This document shows positions 17,936 through 24,678 of a stretch of 41,460 nucleotides of DNA, one piece after another; position 1 is the stretch's first letter; each line of letters starts with the position of its first letter. The stretch spans positions 1 through 41,460 of the forward strand of contig NZ_JACJQJ010000075.1 in NCBI RefSeq assembly GCF_014696615.1, read 5' to 3'. This stretch comes from Nostoc linckia FACHB-104 (GTDB lineage Bacteria; Cyanobacteriota; Cyanobacteriia; Cyanobacteriales; Nostocaceae). The notes beneath the pieces were generated by a model that was not told the DNA's origin, made no database searches, and saw only the letters and a list, made by a program, of their open reading frames with translations. A program made the position numbers and the translations under genes.

Positions 17936-19039
17936 ATGCAATTACTTAACTCTGTTCAAATTCAGCTTAACCCTGGCATCAATCAGCGCTTAGTCAATGT
18001 TCTTGAAGATATTGTTAACAACATTGAAATTCGCTCTGATTTTTCCATTCGCCATCCAGATTATCAACCCTTGGAAGTACCTGCTGAAGCTGTTGAACGC
18101 TTTCAAAAATTTTCTGAAGAAATACAGCAAAAATATCTCAGTTTACAATTGCGAAGTTTTCTTTATGGTATTTATTACAACGGTTCAATGCGAAGTGAAC
18201 TAGCAGCAGATAAAAAAACAAACAATTTACCCTTAGATTTAGAAAATAATACAGTTTTAGGGGTAGATGTAGTCTTTTATAAACAATTGCATGAAAGTAA
18301 TTCTGGAGAAGGATATTTTCAGCCAGGATGGTCAATCTTAAAAGAAGAGAGTGATAGTAGATTAATAGTTAGTAAGGGTGGGTTGAGGCTGCACATTCAA
18401 CGGGATAAACATTTACCTTCATCTCATACATCTGCTGCTGTCGGTGATTTAGTTCCGATTAAAATGCCAAAAAATATTGTCCAAAGCGGCTTTTACATGG
18501 CAGTTGGTAATGCTGGATTATCTCGCCCTAGTACAGAAAATCTACAGATTGTGCGAATATATTTCAATCTCACCCCAGCAGGTGCTATTGCTGTTATGGG
18601 TAACATCACACAGCATTTAAATCAGATAAATATACCTTTTCAATTTAAAGTTTTGTACCATCCCAAAGATTATAATCGCTACGATTCTGGAGTCTTGTAT
18701 TTTGATAAAAGTGATTATGAATTGTTGAGCAAATCATTAAATAGGATTTATCTAGAAAATCGTGAACACTTTAAATCAGAAATTCCTCTATTCACCAAGG
18801 AACTAGCACCAGGTTTAGGTTTAGCAGAAGAACCAAATCAAAAGTTTGCCGAACAAGAAAGTTTTGGGATGAATCGCTGTCAGATAATTGCAAATGGTTT
18901 ACTCACCGCTTGGTATCAAGGAGATAATTCCCCTCAAAGACGGATAGAAGCAATTCAAGAGCAATTTTTGCTGCTAGGAATTGATTTAGAACGTGTTCAC
19001 CTCAATGCTAATTCTGAAGATATTTACCAAATATTATAA
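17936..19039 (+). CDS. HopA1-family protein, candidate phosphothreonine/serine lyase
   Basis: The 367-residue protein resembles the family named after the Pseudomonas type III effector HopA1. Landmarks are YLSLQLRSFLYGIYYNGS near residue 63, the conserved middle block VSKGGLRLHIQRDK near 145, GDLVPIKMPKN near 168, GFYMAVGNAG near 183, and VRIYFNLTPAGA near 205 that opens the C-terminal half. HopA1 proteins are related to OspF-type phosphothreonine lyases by fold, and the class V lanthipeptide lyases (LanY/LxmY type) belong here. It is therefore the natural partner of the upstream kinase: one phosphorylates, the other eliminates phosphate to give dehydroamino acids. That role is inferred from context. 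Spacing is 24 bases from the kinase and 57 from LanM, so the three genes form one operon. It is not a secreted toxin as far as can be seen, with no signal sequence. Confidence 0.82.
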   Translation: MQLLNSVQIQLNPGINQRLVNVLEDIVNNIEIRSDFSIRHPDYQPLEVPAEAVERFQKFSEEIQQKYLSLQLRSFLYGIYYNGSMRSELAADKKTNNLPLDLENNTVLGVDVVFYKQLHESNSGEGYFQPGWSILKEESDSRLIVSKGGLRLHIQRDKHLPSSHTSAAVGDLVPIKMPKNIVQSGFYMAVGNAGLSRPSTENLQIVRIYFNLTPAGAIAVMGNITQHLNQINIPFQFKVLYHPKDYNRYDSGVLYFDKSDYELLSKSLNRIYLENREHFKSEIPLFTKELAPGLGLAEEPNQKFAEQESFGMNRCQIIANGLLTAWYQGDNSPQRRIEAIQEQFLLLGIDLERVHLNANSEDIYQIL

Positions 19040-19096
19040 GTATCTTAGCTAATGTAATTAAAAAATATTTTACAGAAATTTATCGAGAATAATAGA

Positions 19097-22000
19097 ATGA
19101 AAATATCTGACTCAAAAATATCCCAAATAGTTATTAACGCTACTTTCTTGTCTGAAAACTTCAATACCAAAGATTATCAAAATATAAATTCTCAGCAACT
19201 TGATCAAAACCTAATTGAAAAACGTCTGCAAAATTGGTGTCAAGCAATTGGCGGAGAAGAAAAGCTAAAACAACGTCTTCGTTGGGATGGATTAGATTTA
19301 AATACAGTGCGTCCTTTATTAGTAAAAGCAGATTTTGGCAAAGATGATAAATTACCAGCTTGGGCAGAAACCCTAAAAGAATTAATTGAAAGTGGTATAT
19401 CTTTACTAAATTTAGAAGCAGCAGAAAAATTACCACTTGATTCCCAAAAACCTTTACCTTTTGAAGATTTTTATTTTCCATTTATCTTAGTAGCGCGCCG
19501 TAAATTATCTGCGGCGCTATCTCCAAATTATGATTTAGCATTATTAAGTACAGAAGCATATTTAACCTTAGAATATAGCTTACTGCAACAACTAGTAAGT
19601 TTAGGTACCGAAACATTATTATTTGAGTTTGATAAATTGCGCTCAAATCAAGCTTCTGCAAAGCAAGATAACTATATAGCAGAAAATAACAGTCGAATTA
19701 TTTATGATCAATTCATTCAAAATCTGCTCGAAGATGGAGGCTTAAAGTTTTTTGAGCATTACCCTGTTTTAGCAAGACTGATCGCTACCAATATTAATTT
19801 TTGGGTAACTAATACCATTGAATTTATCCAAAGGTTACAAGCTGATATCTCAGAAATTGAGCAGACTTTCTCTAAATATCCAAACATAGGAAAAGTCAAG
19901 GAAATAGAAACATCCCTATCAAACCGTCATCATGGTGGACGTAGCATTTTAGCTATTACCTTTGATTCAGGAATCAAAATTGTCTATAAACCTAAAGATT
20001 TGAGCTTAGATGTAGCTTTTAATAATTTACTAGATTGGTGTAATCAAGAAAGAATATCTTTACCATTTAAAATTACCAGAATTCTTCAACGGAAAGAATA
20101 TGGCTGGGTTGAATTTATTGCTCACCAACCTTGTGAGAATCAAGTCGCAGTCAACAACTTTTATAAAAGAGCAGGAATGTTATTATCACTGCTATTTGTA
20201 TTAGGCGCTAAAGACTGTGGCTCTGAAAATGTGATCACCAATTCTGAATATCCAATCCTGATTGATGCTGACATCTTAATGCATCCTATAGTTAAAAGTC
20301 ATGATGAATCAGAAGACTGGTTTCAAGATTCAGTTTTAAAAGCGGGATTTTTACCTGCTTGGGAAGGTAATACATTCTCAAAAAATGCTCAAGATTCCAG
20401 TGTACTGGGCAATATTTATCCTCAACAAGTCAATGCTTCTAGGGAGTGGCAATTTATTAATACAGACGGAATGCATCTAACCTCTAAAACAGCAATTATT
20501 CCTTCTGGTACTAATGCGGTAATTTTAGAAGGTAAACCTGTTTCGCCCAGGAACTATATAGAGAAAATTGTCACTGGTTTTGAGGAGATATATCGCTTAT
20601 TCATCAAAAATAAAGAAACTTTGTTGGGTCAATACAGCCCTCTATCAACTATCAAATCATTAAAGTCTCGATTTATCCCTCATCCATCCATACTATATGC
20701 TATCGTCGCTAAAAACAGTCTCAATCCTCAATCTTTGCGTAATGGCATAGAATATAGCATTCTGATTAATAGCTTAATTGATACTTTTAGTCGTTCTTTG
20801 TTAGAAGTTGAAGCTAATCCAGAAAGTTGGGCAATTTGGCAAGCAGAAACAAGGTTTTTACAACAGCAAGATATTCCCTATTTCTCTGTATCCTGTAATA
20901 GCAGTGATTTAGAAATTGAACGAGACAGGCCAATCAAGCAGTTGTTTAAAATATCCAGTTACCAAAGTTTAATTACTCAACTGCAAAATCTTGATGAACA
21001 TAATTTAGCCTTACAAATTAAATTAATTCGGATGAGTTTTGATGCCAAGTTTGCTCATCTAACCCTGAAAGATACTGTTTTACAGGGCAATTTTTCACAA
21101 TTCCACTCACTGACTCATGAACAATTACTCCAAGAAGCTGTAGAAATTGGCAATAATCTTGTCTTCAATGCAATTTGGAATTCTAACGGATGCAGCTGGA
21201 TTAATTTAGATTATATTTTCCAGGCTAATCGCTACCAACTCCAGCCGTTAGATGATTCTTTATATATAGGGCGTACCGGAGTGAGTTTGTTCCTAGCAGC
21301 CTTAGCCAAAATAACTGGTAGAAATGAATTTCAAGAAGTGGCTTTAGCTGCTTTATCACCTTTACAGCAATCGCTAAAAAAATCAGAAATCCGCAAAGAA
21401 ATAATCAAGTCAGAATTTGGTTTATTGGGTATAGGTGGTTTTATCTACAGTCTAGTTAAAATTAGTCAATTTCTGGCAGAGCCAAGTCTTTTAGAATCTG
21501 CCCAGCTTGCTGCAAAACTACTGACGAAAGAGGTAATTGCTAATGATGAAAAGCTGGATATTATTTGGGGAGTTGCGGGGGCAATTCCAGGTTTATTAGC
21601 CCTTTATCATCAAACAGGTGAACAAGGTGTGTTAGACATAGCAGTCACCTGTGGCAATCATTTATTATCACATCGAAGTAATAGTAACCCTAGAGCATGG
21701 TTAACAATAGAAAGTAAAAAACCTTTAACTGGTTTTTCTCACGGTGCAGCAGGTATTTCTCTTTCTCTATTGCGCCTATATGCTGCTACCGCAGATATAG
21801 CTTTTTTAGAAGCTGCACAAGAAGCAATTGAATATGAAAAAAGTGTTTTTGATGAATCAGTTCAAAATTGGCCAGACTTCCGATTATCGGAAAAAACAAA
21901 TCAAATTAAATTCTTGCATACTTGGTGTCATGGAAGTGCTGGAATTGGGTTAGCCCGTTTAGGTAGTTTGTCAATTATACAGACAGAGGAAATTTACTCA

Positions 22001-22327
22001 GACATTAATATCGCTTTAGAAACTACCCAAAAGTATGGAATACCTAGCACAGATATAGATCATCTTTGCTGTGGACATATGGGGAGAGTAGAACTGTTTA
22101 TTTTAGCATCCCAAAAACTGGGCAATCAAGAATGGCTAAACACTGCCATAAAACAGGCTGCATTAGTTATAGAACGGGCAAAATTAAATGGAGAATATTA
22201 TTTTTCTTCTCACTCCTATAAATCTGCTTATAGCCCTAGTTTTTTCAGAGGTGATGCGGGTATAGGTTATCAATTGTTACGTTTAGCATTTCCTGCCTCT
22301 TTACCTTCAGTCTTAACTTTAGAGTGA
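19097..22327 (+). CDS. lanM: LanM-type lanthipeptide synthetase, CCG class, with altered dehydratase motifs
   Basis: The 1076-residue protein has the LanM order: a kinase-like dehydratase (DUF4135 type, about residues 130-640) and a LanC-like cyclase (about 710-1076). The cyclase is complete: GVAGAIPGLLALY, GFSHGAAGIS, WCHGSAGIG (C944) and HLCCGHMG (C991, C992), giving three Cys zinc ligands as in the ProcM group. The dehydratase keeps VYKPK (K298), D373, N378, D390 and R525. By eye it differs where LanM enzymes usually have Asp-x-His (N276-x-H278), where Asp-x-His-x2-Asn is usual (D373-C-G375-x2-N378) and at a Thr (S531). So the phosphorylation and elimination steps may be weak or lost, with the neighbouring kinase and HopA1 protein taking over. 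The alignment is from memory and needs checking. It is the last gene of its operon and is followed by a terminator. Confidence 0.92.
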   Translation: MKISDSKISQIVINATFLSENFNTKDYQNINSQQLDQNLIEKRLQNWCQAIGGEEKLKQRLRWDGLDLNTVRPLLVKADFGKDDKLPAWAETLKELIESGISLLNLEAAEKLPLDSQKPLPFEDFYFPFILVARRKLSAALSPNYDLALLSTEAYLTLEYSLLQQLVSLGTETLLFEFDKLRSNQASAKQDNYIAENNSRIIYDQFIQNLLEDGGLKFFEHYPVLARLIATNINFWVTNTIEFIQRLQADISEIEQTFSKYPNIGKVKEIETSLSNRHHGGRSILAITFDSGIKIVYKPKDLSLDVAFNNLLDWCNQERISLPFKITRILQRKEYGWVEFIAHQPCENQVAVNNFYKRAGMLLSLLFVLGAKDCGSENVITNSEYPILIDADILMHPIVKSHDESEDWFQDSVLKAGFLPAWEGNTFSKNAQDSSVLGNIYPQQVNASREWQFINTDGMHLTSKTAIIPSGTNAVILEGKPVSPRNYIEKIVTGFEEIYRLFIKNKETLLGQYSPLSTIKSLKSRFIPHPSILYAIVAKNSLNPQSLRNGIEYSILINSLIDTFSRSLLEVEANPESWAIWQAETRFLQQQDIPYFSVSCNSSDLEIERDRPIKQLFKISSYQSLITQLQNLDEHNLALQIKLIRMSFDAKFAHLTLKDTVLQGNFSQFHSLTHEQLLQEAVEIGNNLVFNAIWNSNGCSWINLDYIFQANRYQLQPLDDSLYIGRTGVSLFLAALAKITGRNEFQEVALAALSPLQQSLKKSEIRKEIIKSEFGLLGIGGFIYSLVKISQFLAEPSLLESAQLAAKLLTKEVIANDEKLDIIWGVAGAIPGLLALYHQTGEQGVLDIAVTCGNHLLSHRSNSNPRAWLTIESKKPLTGFSHGAAGISLSLLRLYAATADIAFLEAAQEAIEYEKSVFDESVQNWPDFRLSEKTNQIKFLHTWCHGSAGIGLARLGSLSIIQTEEIYSDINIALETTQKYGIPSTDIDHLCCGHMGRVELFILASQKLGNQEWLNTAIKQAALVIERAKLNGEYYFSSHSYKSAYSPSFFRGDAGIGYQLLRLAFPASLPSVLTLE

Positions 22328-22336
22328 AATAATTAT

Positions 22337-22516
22337 TTACTAAGTAAGTAGGCACAAATAAACCTAGCTATGTAACAAAATATAAAAAGCCAAAAACCTT
22401 GTGATTGCTACCCTACCCTACGCGAACACTTCGCTATGCTCCGTACCCTGCGGGAAGGCGTTCCGCCAACGTAATGACATCGTTATAAATTTTCTGGACT
22501 ACCTACTTATAAGTAA
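22337..22516. mobile_element. Possible MITE-like insertion after lanM
   Basis: TTACTAAGTAAGTAGG (22337-22352) and CCTACTTATAAGTAA (22502-22516) are near-perfect inverses with a one-base offset, enclosing about 150 bases. The inside holds a GC-rich ACGCGAACACTTCGCTATGC-type repeat related to the GCGTTCGCGTAGC motif inside the family B elements. No coding potential is seen. It may be a mobile element or simply a repeat-rich spacer. Confidence 0.35.
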
Positions 22517-22554
22517 TTAACAATTCTATATAGCCTGAAGAATTTATCACTGAT

Positions 22555-22584
22555 CAGCACAAGAAATTTTTTGTGCTGTTTTTT
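22555..22584 (+). terminator. Rho-independent terminator of the modification operon
   Basis: CAGCACAA (22555-22562) pairs with TTGTGCTG (22571-22578), followed directly by TTTTTT and a further T-rich stretch. It lies about 230 bases past the lanM stop and 300 before the first precursor, so the precursors are probably transcribed from their own promoter. Confidence 0.85.
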
Positions 22585-22880
22585 GTGTTTTTCACTAATC
22601 TTATCTTGGATAAATAGAGTGACCAAAATAGGTTATTTTTATCCTCAAAACATGATTGTTTTACACAGTATTATTTCTTGTAAAATAAATCCTAAACAAC
22701 CATTGTTAATTGCTCTGGGCTTAAAAAAGCAGTATTAAAAAGATATTTTTATGTCACATAAATACTTTTTAATTTATTGTTTTTAGTAATCAAAATAATT
22801 ATTATAAGAATGTAGGTCAAAGATATTATTTTGATTTACGAATTCTGCTAAAAACAAAGAATTGTTGGAGATAAAGACAA
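22585..22880 (+). promoter_or_regulatory. Promoter and leader region of the precursor array
   Basis: This AT-rich stretch lies between a terminator and the first precursor and has no gene. TATAAG at 22803-22808 is a possible -10 box about 70 bases before the ATG, without a convincing -35. The ribosome site is GGAG at 22867-22870. Its position makes it the likely control point for precursor amount. Confidence 0.4.
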
Positions 22881-23090
22881 ATGGCTAATATCAAAGTAAA
22901 TGATTTATTGAATCTCAATCTTACTGGTGCTGAGTTGTTTAATGATTCAGAAAGCTTTTTGACTGAACTGAGCGAAGAAAGTGAGCAAATCAATATTCAT
23001 GGTGGTCTTCCTTGCATTCCTCCTACGGGCTGTGAGGCAACAAAACTCTGTATTAGGGGAACAGGAATTATTATCGTAGGTCTAGTCTAA
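22881..23090 (+). CDS. Lanthipeptide-type precursor 1
   Basis: The 69-residue peptide begins MANIKVNDLLNLNLTG and has an acidic leader (FNDSESFLTELSEESEQ) ending in the double-glycine site IHGG, where the C39 peptidase of the exporter would cut. The core is about 27 residues with three Cys spaced five residues apart, including CEATKLC. It has Thr but no Ser to dehydrate and a very hydrophobic end (GIIIVGLV). The leader matches the four following copies almost residue for residue, while the core is unique. The ATG follows TTGGAG at ten bases. In the known chemistry, Thr dehydration and Cys addition would give methyllanthionine rings; the actual product is unknown. Confidence 0.9.
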   Translation: MANIKVNDLLNLNLTGAELFNDSESFLTELSEESEQINIHGGLPCIPPTGCEATKLCIRGTGIIIVGLV

Positions 23091-23095
23091 TCATA

Positions 23096-23137
23096 TTATT
23101 AGGGGTTATTTACATTGTGTAAACTCACCCCTAATAA
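23096..23137 (+). terminator. Intercassette stem-loop 1
   Basis: TTATTAGGGGT (23096-23106) is the exact inverse of ACCCCTAATAA (23127-23137), with an inner TTTAC/GTAAA stem. It begins six bases after the precursor 1 stop. No T-run follows, so partial termination, RNA processing or 3'-end protection are all possible. Confidence 0.65.
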
Positions 23138-23209
23138 AACTATTAATTTATTTAAAATTGTTAGATTAATAGCCAGGATAAACACGAAAAATCATGGAAG
23201 TAAAACCAA

Positions 23210-23428
23210 ATGGCTAATATAAAGGTAAATGATTTATTGAATCTTAACCTGACTGGTGCTGAGTTATTTGACGATTCAGAAAGTTTTTTGACTGAACTAA
23301 GCGATGAAAGCTCACAAATTAATGTTTATGGTGGTTATTGCGTTCCTACTAGCTGTCTGGAAGTAACGAATGTCTGCATGACAATGACGATATTTTTTGC
23401 ACAGATGGCAGTAAATATGGAAGCATAA
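23210..23428 (+). CDS. Lanthipeptide-type precursor 2
   Basis: The 72-residue peptide repeats the leader (MANIKVNDLLNLNLTG, then FDDSESFLTELSDESSQ) with cleavage site VYGG. The core of about 30 residues starts YCVPTSCLEVTNVC, a Cys-x4-Cys-x6-Cys pattern with Thr and Ser between the cysteines, followed by a hydrophobic, Met-rich tail ending NMEA. The ribosome site is GGAAG. Base identity with the leader of precursor 1 is very high, showing recent duplication, whereas the core differs at nearly every position. That is the pattern expected if one enzyme set processes many substrates. Confidence 0.9.
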   Translation: MANIKVNDLLNLNLTGAELFDDSESFLTELSDESSQINVYGGYCVPTSCLEVTNVCMTMTIFFAQMAVNMEA

Positions 23429-23435
23429 TCACATT

Positions 23436-23473
23436 ATTAGAGGTGGTTTATATTGGTTTAATTCACCCCTAAT
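23436..23473 (+). terminator. Intercassette stem-loop 2
   Basis: ATTAGAGGTG (23436-23445) pairs with CACCCCTAAT (23464-23473) with one mismatch. It occupies the same place relative to the stop codon as stem-loop 1 and lacks a T-run. Confidence 0.5.
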
Positions 23474-23541
23474 CAAACTATAAATCAAGTCAAAATGCTC
23501 GATTTATAGCCTGAAAACAAAAATAATTGAGGCAAAATAAA

Positions 23542-23748
23542 ATGGCTAACATTAAAGTAAATGATTTATTGAGGCTTAATCTGACTGGTACTGAATTATT
23601 TAACGATTCAGAAAGTTTTATGAAAGAGTTAAGTGAGGATGACTATCAGGTATTTGGCGGTGGCGCTTGTGCAGAATGTACTTGTGCTCGAACTTCAGGA
23701 CTTTGTTACTGGAAAACTAACGTTGTTGCGATGGGACAAGAAGAATAG
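23542..23748 (+). CDS. Lanthipeptide-type precursor 3
   Basis: The 68-residue peptide starts at ATG 23542 (GAGG nine bases upstream), although the frame is open from 23527. The leader MANIKVNDLLRLNLTG, FNDSESFMKELSEDD ends in VFGG. The core of about 28 residues begins GACAECTCARTSGLC, with four Cys crowded into 13 residues, and ends in a polar tail (VVAMGQEE). The Cys-Ala-Arg-Thr-Ser-Gly-Leu-Cys block matches equivalent blocks in cores 1, 2 and 5. Its leader shares the SEDD variant with precursor 5, so these two are closest relatives in the array. Confidence 0.9.
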   Translation: MANIKVNDLLRLNLTGTELFNDSESFMKELSEDDYQVFGGGACAECTCARTSGLCYWKTNVVAMGQEE

Positions 23749-23800
23749 GCAATCTTTCTCACGGATAATAATTTGTAGCTGCCGCTTATTAAATATATTG

Positions 23801-23827
23801 TTAGAGATGCTTTACCGCACCTCTAAT
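23801..23827 (+). terminator. Intercassette stem-loop 3 (degenerate)
   Basis: TTAGAG (23801-23806) and CTCTAA (23821-23826) with nearby TGC/GCA pairing form a weaker version of the stems seen after precursors 1, 2 and 4. This cassette is about 30 bases longer than the others. Confidence 0.4.
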
Positions 23828-23901
23828 TAAACTATTAATCAATCTGAAATTGTTTGATTAATAACCAGAAGAAAAACAAAAAATCATGGAGATAAAATCA
23901 A

Positions 23902-24105
23902 ATGGCTAATATCAAAGTAGATGATTTATTGAATCTGAAATTGACTGGTACTGAGTTATTTAATGATTCAGAAAGTTTTCTGACTGAACTGAGTGATGAA
24001 AGTGAGCAAATCAAAGTTTATGGTGGGATAGCTTGTGTGCGTCCTACATTGGATCAAACTTTACCTCCATGCCTCAGAACATCGGTTATTATTACACAGG
24101 TGTAA
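23902..24105 (+). CDS. Lanthipeptide-type precursor 4
   Basis: The 67-residue peptide has the common leader (MANIKVDDLLNLKLTG, FNDSESFLTELSDESEQ) ending in VYGG. The core of about 25 residues has only two Cys, in IACVRPTLDQTLPPC, with Thr at several positions and a beta-branched tail (SVIITQV). Two cysteines allow two rings at most, so it is the least cross-linked of the set. The ribosome site is GGAG. A frame with the same leader and a different core makes it a clear member of the array. Confidence 0.88.
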   Translation: MANIKVDDLLNLKLTGTELFNDSESFLTELSDESEQIKVYGGIACVRPTLDQTLPPCLRTSVIITQV

Positions 24106-24127
24106 ATATGAAACACTAATCACATTA

Positions 24128-24163
24128 TTAGGGGTATTTTACATTGTGTTAATGTACCCCTAA
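24128..24163 (+). terminator. Intercassette stem-loop 4
   Basis: TTAGGGGTA (24128-24136) pairs exactly with TACCCCTAA (24155-24163). Its loop (TTTTACATTGTG) is nearly the same as that of stem-loop 1, so loop as well as stem has been kept. Confidence 0.6.
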
Positions 24164-24228
24164 ACTATTAATCAAGCAAAAATGTCGGATTTATAGCCAG
24201 AAAAACAAAATCATGGAGGTAAAATGAA

Positions 24229-24435
24229 ATGGCTAATATAAGAGTAAATGATTTATTGAATCTTAACCTGACTGGTACTGACTTATTTAACGATTCAGAA
24301 AGCTTCTTAAAAGAGTTGAGTGAGGATGATAATCAGATATTTGGTGGTGGAATTAATTTAACTTTTCCAACGCCATCATGTAATTGTGCCAATACTTCAG
24401 TATGGTGTAAAGGAGAATCAATGATCATGGCATAG
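24229..24435 (+). CDS. Lanthipeptide-type precursor 5
   Basis: The 68-residue peptide has the leader MANIRVNDLLNLNLTG, FNDSESFLKELSEDD and the cleavage site IFGG. The core of about 28 residues carries PSCNCANTSVWC, again a Cys-x-x-Thr-Ser-x-x-Cys-like block, before a short tail (GESMIMA). Thr and Ser before the first Cys could form further rings. GGAGG seven or eight bases upstream is the best ribosome site of the array. Its stop codon is followed after only a few bases by a leaderless core fragment instead of the usual stem-loop, so a deletion seems to have occurred at this end. Confidence 0.9.
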   Translation: MANIRVNDLLNLNLTGTDLFNDSESFLKELSEDDNQIFGGGINLTFPTPSCNCANTSVWCKGESMIMA

Positions 24436-24544
24436 TGATGGAATTTTTGGTGGTACGGTTTGCATTGAAGCTACTTGTATAGAAAATGGATTAGGATGCT
24501 TCAGAAATATAATAATGACAGTTTTTCACAGTATATCAAGATGA
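24425..24544 (+). pseudogene. Leaderless remnant of a sixth precursor core
   Basis: In the +1 frame relative to precursor 5 there is a stop-free stretch with SDGIFGG followed by TVCIEATCIENGLGC, which has the same Cys-x4-Cys-x6-Cys spacing as core 2, and a tail ending in SISR before TGA 24542-24544. It keeps a recognisable end of leader and cleavage site but has no start codon, leader or ribosome site, so it cannot be made as it stands except by frameshifting from precursor 5. The first 11 bases overlap the end of precursor 5. Confidence 0.65.
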
Positions 24545-24574
24545 TTCGTTTTCCAAAAAACAATCATCTTTTTT
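24538..24574 (+). terminator. Rho-independent terminator of the precursor array
   Basis: AAGATGATT (24538-24546) pairs with AATCATCTT (24562-24570), followed by TTTT. The stem overlaps the stop codon of the sixth core remnant and ends the + strand transcript. Confidence 0.85.
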
Positions 24575-24607
24575 ATTTTGACTCATCTTGAGTAAAATTA
24601 TTTATTA

Positions 24608-24650
24608 TAATAGGCAGCCGACTACTTAATAAGTAATTGGCTGCCTATTA
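24608..24650. terminator. Strong hairpin between convergent operons
   Basis: TAATAGGCAGCC (24608-24619) pairs exactly with GGCTGCCTATTA (24639-24650), with an inner ACTTA/TAAGT stem. T-rich flanks lie on both strands (read from either side), so it can serve as a bidirectional terminator, mainly for the - strand export operon ending at 24679. Confidence 0.8.
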
Positions 24651-24678
24651 TATTGTTAATTTAATACTGTATTACTTT

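Noticed and set aside
17936-19039. HopA1 protein as a secreted effector or toxin
   Set aside because: No secretion signal or toxin context; it lies between a kinase and LanM as in lanthipeptide loci.
22881-24435. Evenly spaced near-identical repeats of about 48 codons, which at first look like a CRISPR or satellite array
   Set aside because: The repeats are translated leaders with ribosome sites, and the unlike parts are Cys/Thr-rich cores; units are far too long for CRISPR and no cas gene is present.
22881-24435. Precursors as Nif11- or nitrile-hydratase-type leader peptides (proteusin-like)
   Set aside because: The leader is only about 40 residues, starts MANIKVNDLL and lacks the Nif11 or NHase pattern.
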